21,076 nt of DNA from Trichomonas tenax (taxonomy: Eukaryota > Parabasalia > Trichomonadida > Trichomonadidae), in NCBI GenBank assembly GCA_023091735.1, contig JALKBU010000909.1, forward strand, positions 1 through 21,076, in the 5' to 3' direction. A model generated the notes under the pieces. That model ran no database searches. It saw only the letters and a list, made by a program, of their open reading frames with translations, and was not told the origin of the DNA. Positions within the stretch are counted from its first letter, which is position 1; the number at the start of each line of letters is the position of its first letter. The position numbers and the translations under genes were made by a program. Positions 9,891 through 18,071 of the stretch are shown here, piece by piece.

Positions 9891-12260
9891 TTATTGAAGA
9901 ATTGGATCCTCTCTGATTCTCTTATACATGAGTACATAAGGTGTCTGTGTCTTTGAAGAACTTGGAGATTTGTAGATCGCTTCATCGTTGTATGTATACC
10001 AACATTGTTCATTGTTATCGAAGATATTTGCAGTGTAATGTCCACCGCTAAGTGTGCCTAAATGATTTATCACTGCATACAACTTATATCTTTGTGGTTC
10101 TTCCTTTTGAGGTCCGCAGAGGTGCTTCGAGATATCAAATTCGTTTGGAATATCAACAGTATTCATCATCTTCCTATATTCGCCATTAATTTGGCAGAAT
10201 CTTTGTAATTGAATTATCAAAATATCAGCAACAGACCAAACACTCATTCTAGAAACAGCATTTACAAATGTTTTGCAATGTGGGCAAAACCATTTGTTAA
10301 AACCGGACAAGTTTTGATCCAACGAAACATTATCGATGCAATTGTCCAAATCTTGTTGTGTTGCGTTGCATGGAGATGAACCATCATATCCATGATCTAT
10401 TGGACATAAAGCGCCCCAGTTAAAGCCCAAATTTTCTTTTGTTGTGTCTGGATTGAGAATAACTTTAATGCTTTGACTGCTGAGTTCTCCATATTCGCTG
10501 TTTTCTTCATCAAGTTCGCAATTGAATTGGAGATTGATGGAATATTTATGACCTTTAAAGTCAATGTTTTGGGTATTTGCTAAATGTTCTTCGAATTCTC
10601 TCCATTTGTCTGTTGTTGGATATTTCGATTTCTCGAACATATACTTGAGTTTGTCGTCAACAATGCTTTCGAGAGTTTCTCCTTTAGAAGGAATTGGAAT
10701 AAGAAATGGTCCATCCAAGACTTCAAAGTTTGGTTTTGTTGTTGGTTTGGGAATAATGACATTGAGCAGAATCTGCATTTTGCCACTCACTCTTTTGATT
10801 GCATAATAATCTATTTGTTTGGCACTTCTTGGCGCTGAAAGTTTGAACTCTGAAGACATAAAATCACGTGCAAAAACATATAATTCTTCTACTGCGAATC
10901 TCTTTTGTGCATCATCGAATATATTCTCGATTTCTTGATCTTCTTTCACGAATATCTTAACAATGTGTCTTGGTTTCGTTGGATCAAGCGGAACAAACAA
11001 ATATCTGATTGTGAATTCTTCATCTTTAGATAATGGAACAGTTAATGTTGCATAGGAATCAAAAACAACCTTTTTCTGACCACAAATATTGCAAACTATT
11101 TCTGTTCTAAGTTGTCCATGGAATATATCAACAATGGCACTATCATATCTGAGTTTATAACGTTTCCACGCTAAATCAGCGATTTCGTTATCATTCGTTC
11201 CATCACCTTCAACACCTTCGATGATCTCTTTCTTTTTCACTCGATTTAAGTCTTCGCTGAGATCATCCAAAATGCATAGCATCACTTCCTGTGCATCCTG
11301 TTGATACACGTTGTCAAATCTTGGATGATATTTTCCAATAGTTTCCTTTAATTTAGAAGGAGTGAGAATTGATTTTTCTTTTGTATAAATATCATTAATA
11401 AGTTGTGCAAATTGGTTTGCTAATGCACCCCCTGTAAGGCTGCCGTCATTCAGTTCCATTCTCCATATTCTTCCTGAGAAAAAGTTAATGAGAAGCTCTG
11501 TATGCGCTAAAACTTGTAATGCAGAGTTAAAATAACATGAATTTCCGATATTAGTAAGACCAACATGTCCTACCCTTATTTTGTTCTCTTCTGGTTCATA
11601 TATTCCTGATGTCATTGAAGAATTTGTTCTCGATAATCCAAAACTCATTTTCCGTGGCCAATTTCCATCTGAGTCTTTAGTTTCGAGTAAAATTTCTTGT
11701 GTGTTAACGATGAAGCACTGTTGGAGGTAGTTTTTATCAGAAAATGTCTGCATAACATTTTTATTCCAGTAATCAACGAGTCTTGACTTTTTTGGATCGA
11801 TATTGAAGCGCTCACATGCATTTTTTTTGATTTCTCCGATGTATTCGTATTTATGCGTTACAATTTCGAAAATTTCGTTTTGGTAAACAATTTTTAAAGT
11901 CCATTTGTTGATTAAAGGTATTGGATCTTTGTCAACATGGTTACTTATCATGTCTACGATAATTTCCGGGCCTCCTTCGTACCATTCAACGAATAATTTA
12001 TACACTTCTTCCGGAATAACAATGTAATCGTAGTTATCTATTATTGTGTACTTCAAAATTCCTTTGTTTAACAAATGTGAGTTGTCTATTTTCCCGATTT
12101 CTATCTCTTTGTTGATTTCTTCATTTTGAAATCCCGTAAAACTCTTCCATTTCCGGAACCATCGATAGGAAAGGAGATATCCCTTATCCCCGACTTTGAG
12201 AGGCTGCTCAGAAAGGATTTTTGATATTGCAGAAAGCTGTTCTTCAGAAGTTGGCGGTAT
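9891..12260 (-). CDS. USP4/11/15-type deubiquitinase (peptidase family C19), ATA at expected start
   Basis: A ubiquitin-specific cysteine peptidase that would remove ubiquitin from proteins. The frame gives 789 residues if counted from 12260. Residues about 4-100 form a DUSP domain (YLLSYRWFRKWKSFTGF, then IGKIDNSHLL and WYEGGPEI). A ubiquitin-like region follows and ends in ILLETKDSDGNWP, a USP4/11/15 hallmark. The catalytic Cys box is GLTNIGNSCYFNS (Cys 242). The His box is HLGTLSGGHYTA (His 741), with YNDEAI (Asp 759) as third catalytic residue. Two CxxC pairs (Cys 390/393 and 659/662) fit the zinc ribbon of this family. All key catalytic residues are present. The oddity is the start: the open frame has no ATG before the DUSP domain. 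The codon at 12260-12258 is ATA, followed by PPTSEEQLSAI, where MPPTSEEQ would be expected, and a stop (TAA) lies two codons upstream. The first ATG is far inside the protein. Possible readings are an ATG-to-ATA mutation, near-cognate initiation, or a base error. Confidence 0.9.
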   Translation of the reverse strand: MPPTSEEQLSAISKILSEQPLKVGDKGYLLSYRWFRKWKSFTGFQNEEINKEIEIGKIDNSHLLNKGILKYTIIDNYDYIVIPEEVYKLFVEWYEGGPEIIVDMISNHVDKDPIPLINKWTLKIVYQNEIFEIVTHKYEYIGEIKKNACERFNIDPKKSRLVDYWNKNVMQTFSDKNYLQQCFIVNTQEILLETKDSDGNWPRKMSFGLSRTNSSMTSGIYEPEENKIRVGHVGLTNIGNSCYFNSALQVLAHTELLINFFSGRIWRMELNDGSLTGGALANQFAQLINDIYTKEKSILTPSKLKETIGKYHPRFDNVYQQDAQEVMLCILDDLSEDLNRVKKKEIIEGVEGDGTNDNEIADLAWKRYKLRYDSAIVDIFHGQLRTEIVCNICGQKKVVFDSYATLTVPLSKDEEFTIRYLFVPLDPTKPRHIVKIFVKEDQEIENIFDDAQKRFAVEELYVFARDFMSSEFKLSAPRSAKQIDYYAIKRVSGKMQILLNVIIPKPTTKPNFEVLDGPFLIPIPSKGETLESIVDDKLKYMFEKSKYPTTDKWREFEEHLANTQNIDFKGHKYSINLQFNCELDEENSEYGELSSQSIKVILNPDTTKENLGFNWGALCPIDHGYDGSSPCNATQQDLDNCIDNVSLDQNLSGFNKWFCPHCKTFVNAVSRMSVWSVADILIIQLQRFCQINGEYRKMMNTVDIPNEFDISKHLCGPQKEEPQRYKLYAVINHLGTLSGGHYTANIFDNNEQCWYTYNDEAIYKSPSSSKTQTPYVLMYKRIREDPILQ

Positions 12261-12874
12261 TTTTTATTATTATTTTGACTTCACTCTGACAACAATATCC
12301 ATCAAAGGAATATAATTCATTATTAACACCACATATAAATATAGGCATTCTATTTTGTAATTCTTTGATTTAACATGTTCTAACACAAAGAGAAAAAGCA
12401 GAAAAATGTTATTTTCTCTTTCTAAAACTATGGATCTTTTTTGCTAATATTTTCCAATCAGCTTCAGTATTTAAGTTGTGCAAGCCATGGGGATGTATAC
12501 ATTATGATTTCGAGAAACATATACAGAGATTCAGTGAGTTCTTCATCTTGAAAAAACACTTTTTAATTAAGAGTGCACTTCGACCAATGATAAAGAAAGA
12601 TCTAAAACTTGCTATATTTCCAATTTAAAAAAAATCAAGAAAAATTTCAAATTTTGGGAATAAATTTTTTATCGTCGAAATGCGGCTCCACTTTTATCTC
12701 GTTTAATCTTTTGAGTTTTGCGATTTTTAACGAGTAAATCCCCTTCCTGGACGAATCTGATGAAACATTTACGTGCTTTTTGTGGGTTCTGATTCTAGTG
12801 GTGCAATATGTTTCATGATCTTAGCAAGGTATTACTTAATCATGATATGATTACAAACAAAAACCCATTACAAA
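12261..12874. other. Intergenic region upstream of the deubiquitinase gene
   Basis: No gene with a start codon was found. A plus-strand frame without ATG runs from about 12384 to 12628 and looks like chance or decayed sequence. No clear initiator motif precedes the deubiquitinase frame; the nearest is TCAAAAT, a weak fit. From about 12700 to 12795 lies a segment shared, in the same orientation, with 20600-20690 (entered separately). A short inverted repeat (accatta-type arms cccatta/taatggg) sits at 12863-12886 beside the 127-bp repeat. Confidence 0.5.
12700..12795 (+). repeat. Dispersed repeat, copy 1 (direct, diverged)
   Basis: This segment contains ttttgagttttgcgattt, then taacgagtaaa, a C-rich bit, gaatctgatgaaacattt and acgtgctttt. 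The same blocks in the same order occur at about 20600-20690. By eye the two are roughly 80% identical over about 90 bases. No coding frame was seen. It is probably a decayed mobile or dispersed intergenic element. Confidence 0.65.
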
Positions 12875-13001
12875 TCATTAATGGGCTTCTGTTATGAATC
12901 TCTTTGATGATTATAACAAATACATCTCACTATTATAGCGTTCGCTCGCTTATTTTTGCAAGAGTTCCCCTAGAAAAATCAAAAAATAGAAAAGAAAAAA
13001 A
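12875..13001 (-). repeat. 127-bp repeat, copy 1 (perfect inverted match to 20950-21076)
   Basis: Every base of this 127-bp block matches the reverse complement of 20950-21076, by direct reading, with no gap. The block includes agcgttcgctcgctt and gcaagagttcccctag, and ends in an A-rich run (tagaaaagaaaaaaa) beside a broken gene. Identity stops at 13001/13002. The matching copy runs into the window edge, so the full repeat is probably longer. At the other side of this copy the match begins at 12875 only because the window ends there. No transposase is visible. It could be a non-autonomous element or part of a larger family. Confidence 0.9.
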
Positions 13002-13376
13002 TACTTGAACATATTGATAGCGCCGGCTTCCGCAGCATCGTTCAATAGAGCACTGGTGAGTTGGTTGCCTGCTGCCAAATTGAGCAGATAATTTAGATCA
13101 TCATTAATAAAATATTGATCATAATCGAATTTGAAATAATGGTCTTTTGGGCTTTCTTGAAATATTTGATTGTACAGCCTGAGACGTATTTCCTGAAAAA
13201 CCGGATATGCTTCATGATGTTGAGATATTATTTTTTTTGATATATTTTATATATTTTGGGAAATATTGCTTCAATTTGTCAGCAATTGCTGCAATATTAC
13301 TGCTTGTGAGTGTGGTTATGATTTTATCAATCTCTAAATATGGTTGTACTTCTAATAATGTTTCTTCTGAAACCAT
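13002..13376 (-). pseudogene. Truncated, frameshifted gene remnant (trichomonad ankyrin/DUF3447-like N-terminus)
   Basis: From the ATG at 13376-13374 the minus strand reads MVSEETLLEVQPYLEIDK..., giving 54 residues to a TGA just after a run of eight A (plus-strand T run at 13231-13238). If that run held seven, the frame would continue ...SQHHEAYPVFQEIRLRL... through YFKFDYDQYFINDDLNYLLN to EAGAINMFKYF. The frame then enters the 127-bp repeat at 13001 and is lost. The text resembles the N-terminal part of large trichomonad ankyrin/DUF3447-type families; this assignment is by general feel and only moderate. Two lesions, a homopolymer slip and replacement of the 3' part by a repeat, mark it as a dead gene. 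No continuation was found on the far side of the repeat. Confidence 0.6.
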
Positions 13377-13436
13377 AAAATAATGATTTACAATGATAAA
13401 TACAAATTTTGATAAAACTGATTTAAATTGTCAAAA

Positions 13437-13712
13437 ATGTATTCGGCAAAGATGGTTTACATTGACAGAAATTATTTGTCAAAAATAAATTTAATGAGTG
13501 AAAAACAATATCCTGAGTCACTGGAGTTGTTTTTGGAGCGAAAAAATGCAGAAGCAAGGTTATTGGCAATTGATAGACTGAACAATGCCAAAGCGCAAAA
13601 CAGAATTGAAGTCCAAAAATATTGTAAAAAGCCAAATCACTTGATAAAGTACGCATTCGCATCAGCAATGATTGTCCTTACAATTGCCATTATTATTACT
13701 CTGTTAAATTAG
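13437..13712 (+). CDS. Small putative tail-anchored membrane protein
   Basis: Not recognised. The first ATG of this frame gives 91 residues (MYSAKMVYIDRNYL...). The body is charged and probably helical (PESLELFLERKNAEAR...). The C-terminus is one hydrophobic segment of about 20 residues, FASAMIVLTIAIIITLLN, preceded by basic residues (CKKPNHLIK), as in tail-anchored proteins of the endoplasmic reticulum or mitochondrion-related organelles. No SNARE layer pattern could be confirmed. It is divergent from the broken gene on its left, with about 60 bases between the two ATGs, and a TCA sits 4 bases before its ATG. It may be a real small gene or a chance frame; the membrane segment at the very end is the main argument in favour. 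Confidence 0.4.
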   Translation: MYSAKMVYIDRNYLSKINLMSEKQYPESLELFLERKNAEARLLAIDRLNNAKAQNRIEVQKYCKKPNHLIKYAFASAMIVLTIAIIITLLN

Positions 13713-14087
13713 TTTATAATATGGAAAATATTTTCTTTTGCGAAATAAATGATTTGTTTGTCTTAAGCCTACAATCTTGTCCATGGAAAGTTTAATCCTA
13801 ATAATTACAACATCTAAAAGTCAATATTTTTATTTATTGATATTTTATATCAATCGATATAATTAATTTTCTCGCGATAAATGATCTGTAATTGCATAGT
13901 TGAGAATACCCATACAATTTTCAGCCATAAAATGAGCAAATAAGGGTCAATCATTGCTCAAATGGACTAGCGAGCTAGATATCCCACAAAACCTTAAAGA
14001 GCAGCACCCAAATCATAATTAAAACAACTAATGTAAGTATCTCTAAAGGTGACACTTTTGAGTATTTTCACGTTATTTTTTTAGTTT
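13713..14087. other. Intergenic region upstream of the CK1 gene
   Basis: No gene seen. An inverted pair tgagcaa / ttgctca flanks about 12 bases near 13932-13958. The last 30 bases hold a possible initiator. Confidence 0.5.
14068..14073 (+). promoter_or_regulatory. Initiator-like motif of the CK1 gene
   Basis: TCACGT, with the A 18 bases before the ATG at 14088, partly fits the trichomonad initiator TCA(C/T)T(A/T); the fifth position differs. The position is right for a trichomonad transcription start. Pattern evidence only. Confidence 0.35.
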
Positions 14088-15341
14088 ATGGCGAATCTTG
14101 CGGACTATCCTGATATTGGCGATATTATGCACGAAAAGTATCAGATTATCCGTCGTATCGGAGCAGGATCCTTCGGCGCCATCTACGAAGTGCAACATGT
14201 CGAAACTGGTAAAATTTATGCTGTTAAACTTGAAAGATTCAACACATCACCGCAGTTGCAAATGGAACACAAACTATACACGATTCTTGATGGAGCTCCA
14301 GCTGTTTCACGCGTTTACGACTTCTGGGTCGACGAGAAATGGAGAGCTATGATCATGGATCGTCTTGGATGCTCTCTGGGCTACTATTTCCGTAAATGCG
14401 GCAAAATCCTTTCGCTCAAGACAACTCTTATGGTTGCTATTCAGATGATATCGCGTCTCGAATATCTCCACGAAAGATGTTTGATTCACCGTGATATTAA
14501 ACCAGAAAACTTCGTGTTCGGTGTTGGCAAGAACTCGAATCTTCTTTATATCATTGATCTCGGTCTCGCAAAGAACTATCGTGGATTCAAGAACTATCAA
14601 CACATCAACTACGCTGAAGATCGTGGTTTGGCTGGAACAGCTCGTTATGTCTCAATCAACGTCCACCTTGGTGTCGAACAGTCTCGCAGAGATGACCTTG
14701 AATCAGTTGGCTATGTCCTTATTTCATTGGTTAAGGGCAGACTTCCATGGCAAGAAATCGAAGCTGGCTCAAAGGGAGATCAGAACGATAACATCTCACA
14801 CGCAAAGATGAACACACCAGTCGAAACATTATGCGAAGGTCTTCCAAACCAGTTCCAGACATACATGCAACGTGTAAGAGATTTCAGATTCGATGAAAGA
14901 CCACAGTACTCATACCTTCGTGGTCTCTTCTACCAATTATTGTCAACATTAAATTATGCCTATGATGATAAATATGACTGGATTGTTGCCAGAGCAAACA
15001 GACTTGACAGTACCCTGCGTGCTAATGGTGCTGCGTCCGATGTTGTCATTCCAGTTTCAGTCCTCGGTCTCAAGGGTGCAATGAAACCGTGCCCGAAGGA
15101 TACTGGCTTCCACCAGCCTCTTCCTTTCTTCGCTATCATTCACCAGGCCGCCCTCTTCGTCGGTAAGAGCAAGAAAAAGTGCGCTGAGGATGAAGAGCAG
15201 CCGAAGAAGTCGTTCGTTGAAGAACAAACCCTCTTTTTGCTCAACCCTGAGCACAACAAGATCCGCCAGGGCTCCATCTCTCTCGAGTTCCATCCTGTCG
15301 AGACAAACCTCAAGAAGGAGGAACCAGCTCCAGCAGCATAA
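14088..15341 (+). CDS. Casein kinase 1 family protein kinase
   Basis: A 417-residue serine/threonine kinase of the CK1 group. Visible motifs: glycine loop GAGSFG (25-30), ATP-binding lysine in YAVKLE (Lys 47), catalytic loop HRDIKPENF (Asp 136), metal-binding Asp in IDLGLAKNY (Asp 157), and the CK1 signatures GTARYVSINVHLG (183-195) and RRDDLES (200-206). The usual DFG is DLG here, a tolerated but less common form. All residues needed for phosphotransfer are present, so an active enzyme is expected. CK1 kinases phosphorylate primed or acidic sites and act in trafficking, cell cycle and signalling. After the kinase fold (about residue 300) comes a lineage-specific tail rich in Lys, Glu and Pro, ending EEPAPAA. 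Codons in the last 280 bases are markedly richer in G and C than in the rest. The start is the first ATG (MANLADYPDIG), just before the conserved YQIIRRIG. Confidence 0.95.
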   Translation: MANLADYPDIGDIMHEKYQIIRRIGAGSFGAIYEVQHVETGKIYAVKLERFNTSPQLQMEHKLYTILDGAPAVSRVYDFWVDEKWRAMIMDRLGCSLGYYFRKCGKILSLKTTLMVAIQMISRLEYLHERCLIHRDIKPENFVFGVGKNSNLLYIIDLGLAKNYRGFKNYQHINYAEDRGLAGTARYVSINVHLGVEQSRRDDLESVGYVLISLVKGRLPWQEIEAGSKGDQNDNISHAKMNTPVETLCEGLPNQFQTYMQRVRDFRFDERPQYSYLRGLFYQLLSTLNYAYDDKYDWIVARANRLDSTLRANGAASDVVIPVSVLGLKGAMKPCPKDTGFHQPLPFFAIIHQAALFVGKSKKKCAEDEEQPKKSFVEEQTLFLLNPEHNKIRQGSISLEFHPVETNLKKEEPAPAA

Positions 15342-15651
15342 TTTATTTTTATAATTTATTAGTGATTGTGGAACAATATCCAATTATATATAATCTCATG
15401 TAAAATTTGCATTTTATTTGTTAACTACAATTATTTATCAAATACTTTATATATTATTTGTGATTTTAATTAATAATTATATATTGTTTTGTTTATATAT
15501 AATTTTGAGGGAAAAATAAGTTCTAAATATATATCATAGTATCATTGCAAGGTAGCAACATTAAACTTGTTCGAATGTAATCAAAATTTGAAATTGGAAA
15601 ATAAAAATATTGCAATTTCATTCGAAAATAAATCTTACGCTTAAATAACAC
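15342..15651. other. AT-rich convergent spacer
   Basis: Separates the CK1 stop from the stop of the minus-strand BTB-like gene. It is very AT-rich with many ta/at runs. No gene or clear structure seen. Confidence 0.6.
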
Positions 15652-16989
15652 TTACTGCTTATCGTCGTCATCATTGAGAATTTCATCTTCTTTGACAATA
15701 ATATTTGTTGGATTAATTGGTGGTAGTGGCTCAGTTGGAACAGTTGAAGTAGTTGTTGCCTGTGCCCCTGACTGTTCTGGTGCCTGTGGCTTTGTTTGTT
15801 GATCTGCTGTTGGATAATAAACAGCAAATCTGTTGTTATTGTTGTTTTGTTTCTTGTTCTTCTTTTGATTTTGCTGATTTGGCTGCTTGTTCTGCTGGTT
15901 TGGCTGTGCTGGCTTCTCAGCTTGTGGTGCTGGTGTTGCTGGTGCATCAGCTTGTTCACTTGGCTGTGATGATGGACCATAATATGGTGCGAATTTGTTC
16001 TTTGGATTCTGTGGTTTTTCTTGAGCTTCTGCCGGCTTATTCTTATTGTCTGCTGGCTTGCTCTTGTTGTCAGCTGGTTTATTTTTCTTGTTCTTTGGTG
16101 GAACCTGTTGAGCATTCTGCTTTAATATCTTGATCATCTGATCAGTGCGCTCTTTGATTGCTTTGACGTAATTCTCGTTGCTTTCTGCCTCATCGTTGTA
16201 TTTGTCGATATCTTCAGCAACTTTCAATGCTTCAGCCTTTAAAACTTCCAAACGTTTCTCTGTTGATGAAACGAGTTTGCTTGCGCCATCAAGTTCATGC
16301 TGTGCGTTAAGGCGGTTAGATTTGAGGGACGAAAGTAAGTTTCTTGTAGCAGCAAAGATTTTGTCGGCAACATTTTGCTTATTGAAGTTCTCACTGCTCA
16401 TAAGAGCGTAGAAAATGATGTTGGGGAGCCTCTCGAAGTCTAATTTTTCGAAAAAATCGGAGATATTTGCGCCATGAATCTTCAAAATTTCAGAACTTGC
16501 GATTGCGAGCTTCAAATCGTCAATCTTCCACTCAATTCTGTTATTGAAAACATGTGTGAGCACATTTCGGAGTAAAGCAACAGGCATTTTCAAGAAAGTT
16601 TCATGGCCAAAAACATTGTTGAAATCTTTCGCGCAAAAGACCTCAAGTTCAGCTGTTAGTACTCCCTTTTCGTAGTTGTCGAGTAAAATTGTCGCTGAAT
16701 TTTGGACTGTGTGAAGAGATAAATATTTATTCACTTCTTCAACAAGAGAAGCGACTCCCCACTCTGTGCCAAGCTTAAGGAGATCCTCTACGTTGTTTTC
16801 AGTGATTTTGTAGTCCATGTTTTGAACAGCATAAAGGAAAGTACGGAAATTATCTAATTCGTAGGTATTGGTAATCTCCATGCCTGGGATCGAGGTGTCA
16901 TAGATCTGTCCGAAGATTGTCGATGCTTGGCAGAACTTCTCTGGATCGATAAGAAAAGGAGTGCCATTGTATGTCAGCTCGAACTCCAT
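15652..16989 (-). CDS. BTB-like coiled-coil protein with low-complexity tail
   Basis: A 445-residue protein. Residues 1 to about 95 resemble a BTB/POZ fold: PFLIDPEKF, then STIFGQIY, an F..FLYAV segment, YKITENNVEDLLKLG and a closing VEEVNKYL helix. Residues about 95-195 are helical and may be BACK-like. A charged coiled-coil-like helix follows at about 210-295 (AQHELDGASKLV...EKRLEVLKAEALKV). The tail is disordered. It has three KPA(D/E) units of seven residues (about 304-325), poly-Asn and Gln/Pro stretches, two copies of a short motif (KFAPYY at 332-337, RFAVYY at 387-392), and an acidic end. BTB domains mediate dimerisation and often link to cullin-3 or act as scaffolds; a specific role here is unknown. 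An initiator-like TCATAA sits 5 bases before the ATG. The BTB call is by pattern and moderate. Confidence 0.75.
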   Translation of the reverse strand: MEFELTYNGTPFLIDPEKFCQASTIFGQIYDTSIPGMEITNTYELDNFRTFLYAVQNMDYKITENNVEDLLKLGTEWGVASLVEEVNKYLSLHTVQNSATILLDNYEKGVLTAELEVFCAKDFNNVFGHETFLKMPVALLRNVLTHVFNNRIEWKIDDLKLAIASSEILKIHGANISDFFEKLDFERLPNIIFYALMSSENFNKQNVADKIFAATRNLLSSLKSNRLNAQHELDGASKLVSSTEKRLEVLKAEALKVAEDIDKYNDEAESNENYVKAIKERTDQMIKILKQNAQQVPPKNKKNKPADNKSKPADNKNKPAEAQEKPQNPKNKFAPYYGPSSQPSEQADAPATPAPQAEKPAQPNQQNKQPNQQNQKKNKKQNNNNNRFAVYYPTADQQTKPQAPEQSGAQATTTSTVPTEPLPPINPTNIIVKEDEILNDDDDKQ

Positions 16990-16990
16990 T

Positions 16991-16996
16991 TTATGA
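16991..16996 (-). promoter_or_regulatory. Initiator-like motif of the BTB-like gene
   Basis: TCATAA on the minus strand, with its A 5 bases before the ATG at 16989. Placement and sequence broadly suit a trichomonad initiator. Pattern evidence only. Confidence 0.4.
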
Positions 16997-17856
16997 TAAT
17001 AAGGTTAATATTCTAATTTCACATATCTCCGATCATTGCATATTTAAGCTTTGATAGACATTGAAATTCTATTTATCAAATAAAATCGGGTTTTCTGCCT
17101 TGATCTTTTCGAAATTTCGTATTTTCAAAAATAATCGCGATATTTAGAATTTCCATATTATATATGTACATTTTAAATCGCAAATAAAACTGAACATTTC
17201 ATTTCTTTTTGACAAATAAAACTTTTTTGGCATGTAAATTAGTCTTTACATCTTTACAATTCCTTTAATTCTTTATTCTTAGTAAAAAAGAACCATATGA
17301 TATTCTTTGAGTCACATACTTTGACTTAATTTTTGAGATCTGATTCATATTAATTGATAAAGAAATTATGAAAATATCAATAATGCTGGAAATTTTATAA
17401 TTTGCCAAAACACGCATTGAAACATTGACATTCCAAAACCTGTAGAAATGCAAGGAAAATAATGACAAAACCGCGAACAACTGCTTGGCCCAATTTTATC
17501 TTAATTATTTATACCAATAATTTTTTTGATAAAATCCTTAGTTCACTTTAGTGGCTGATTTTTGGACCTATAGTCTTGATGACTTTGGTTCGACTCATGA
17601 ATATTTCATTTTTTTTTTCATTTTATATTTTTTTGTTCAAACTGAGCCATGAGTTATCATTGTGTGAAAAATAACATATAGAATATAACTCCACTATCAT
17701 TCAATTAAATTACTTTCAAAAAAAAATGTATTTTTTTTTGGATCTTCTTGGATTAAATCCACTATTTTTCCAAAGCAAAAATTATTTTCCAAATTTGCAA
17801 CCCTAAGTTTGAGCACTGGAAATTTCTATACAATCATTTTTATACTTTTAAAAATA

Positions 17857-17911
17857 TTATAAGATCTAAAATATTATTTATTAATAATATTTTTTGTTTT
17901 AGATCTTATAA
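17857..17911. repeat. Palindrome with 15-bp perfect arms
   Basis: ttataagatctaaaa (17857-17871) is exactly complementary to ttttagatcttataa (17897-17911). The 25-base loop is AT-rich and partly self-complementary (tattat / ataata). It could form a cruciform or be the trace of a small foldback element. No gene overlaps it. Confidence 0.75.
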
Positions 17912-18044
17912 CAACATTTCAATGACAGAATTAAATATATTTCAGCAAGTTAAATAATCTGATGATTAAGATAATGGTTAAAAAAGAGTGATATGTCTTT
18001 TTGACACGTAAAGTCAAAAACTTCTGACTAAGATAATATTTTTG

Positions 18045-18050
18045 TCATAA
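18045..18050 (+). promoter_or_regulatory. Initiator-like motif of the ankyrin gene
   Basis: TCATAA with its A 25 bases before the ATG at 18072. The spacing is slightly long for a trichomonad initiator, so this is tentative. Confidence 0.3.
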
Positions 18051-18071
18051 TTTTTCTGTTAGTAAAATTTA

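Larger units (their letters stand above)
16990..18071. other. AT-rich intergenic region between divergent genes
   Basis: No gene recognised; the open frame at 17265-17480 (-) has no recognisable features. It holds a strong palindrome at 17857-17911 (entered separately). Further right, two TAAGATAAT motifs lie near 17968 and 18029, and ttttgac-acgtaaa-gtcaaaa, an inverted repeat, lies at about 17999-18020, some 50 bases before the ankyrin gene. Two divergent promoters are presumably located here. Confidence 0.5.

Noticed and set aside
12384..12628. About 80-codon plus-strand frame without ATG (includes CKPWGCIHYDFEKH)
   Set aside because: No start codon, no recognisable family, bordered by repeats; could be decayed coding sequence but cannot be supported.
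14307..14811. Frames of about 100 residues overlapping the kinase gene
   Set aside because: Shadows of the CK1 frame, which carries all the conserved motifs.
15618..16133. Long overlapping frames on both strands within the BTB-like gene
   Set aside because: They are out-of-frame readings of the Gln/Pro/Asn-rich tail, whose low complexity keeps other frames open.
17265..17480. 71-residue minus-strand frame
   Set aside because: Hydrophobic-looking but without homology or context, in AT-rich spacer DNA.
18052..18061. ACTAACAG on the minus strand, similar to the trichomonad intron 3' consensus
   Set aside because: It lacks the CACAG part, no donor is near and no minus-strand gene exists there.
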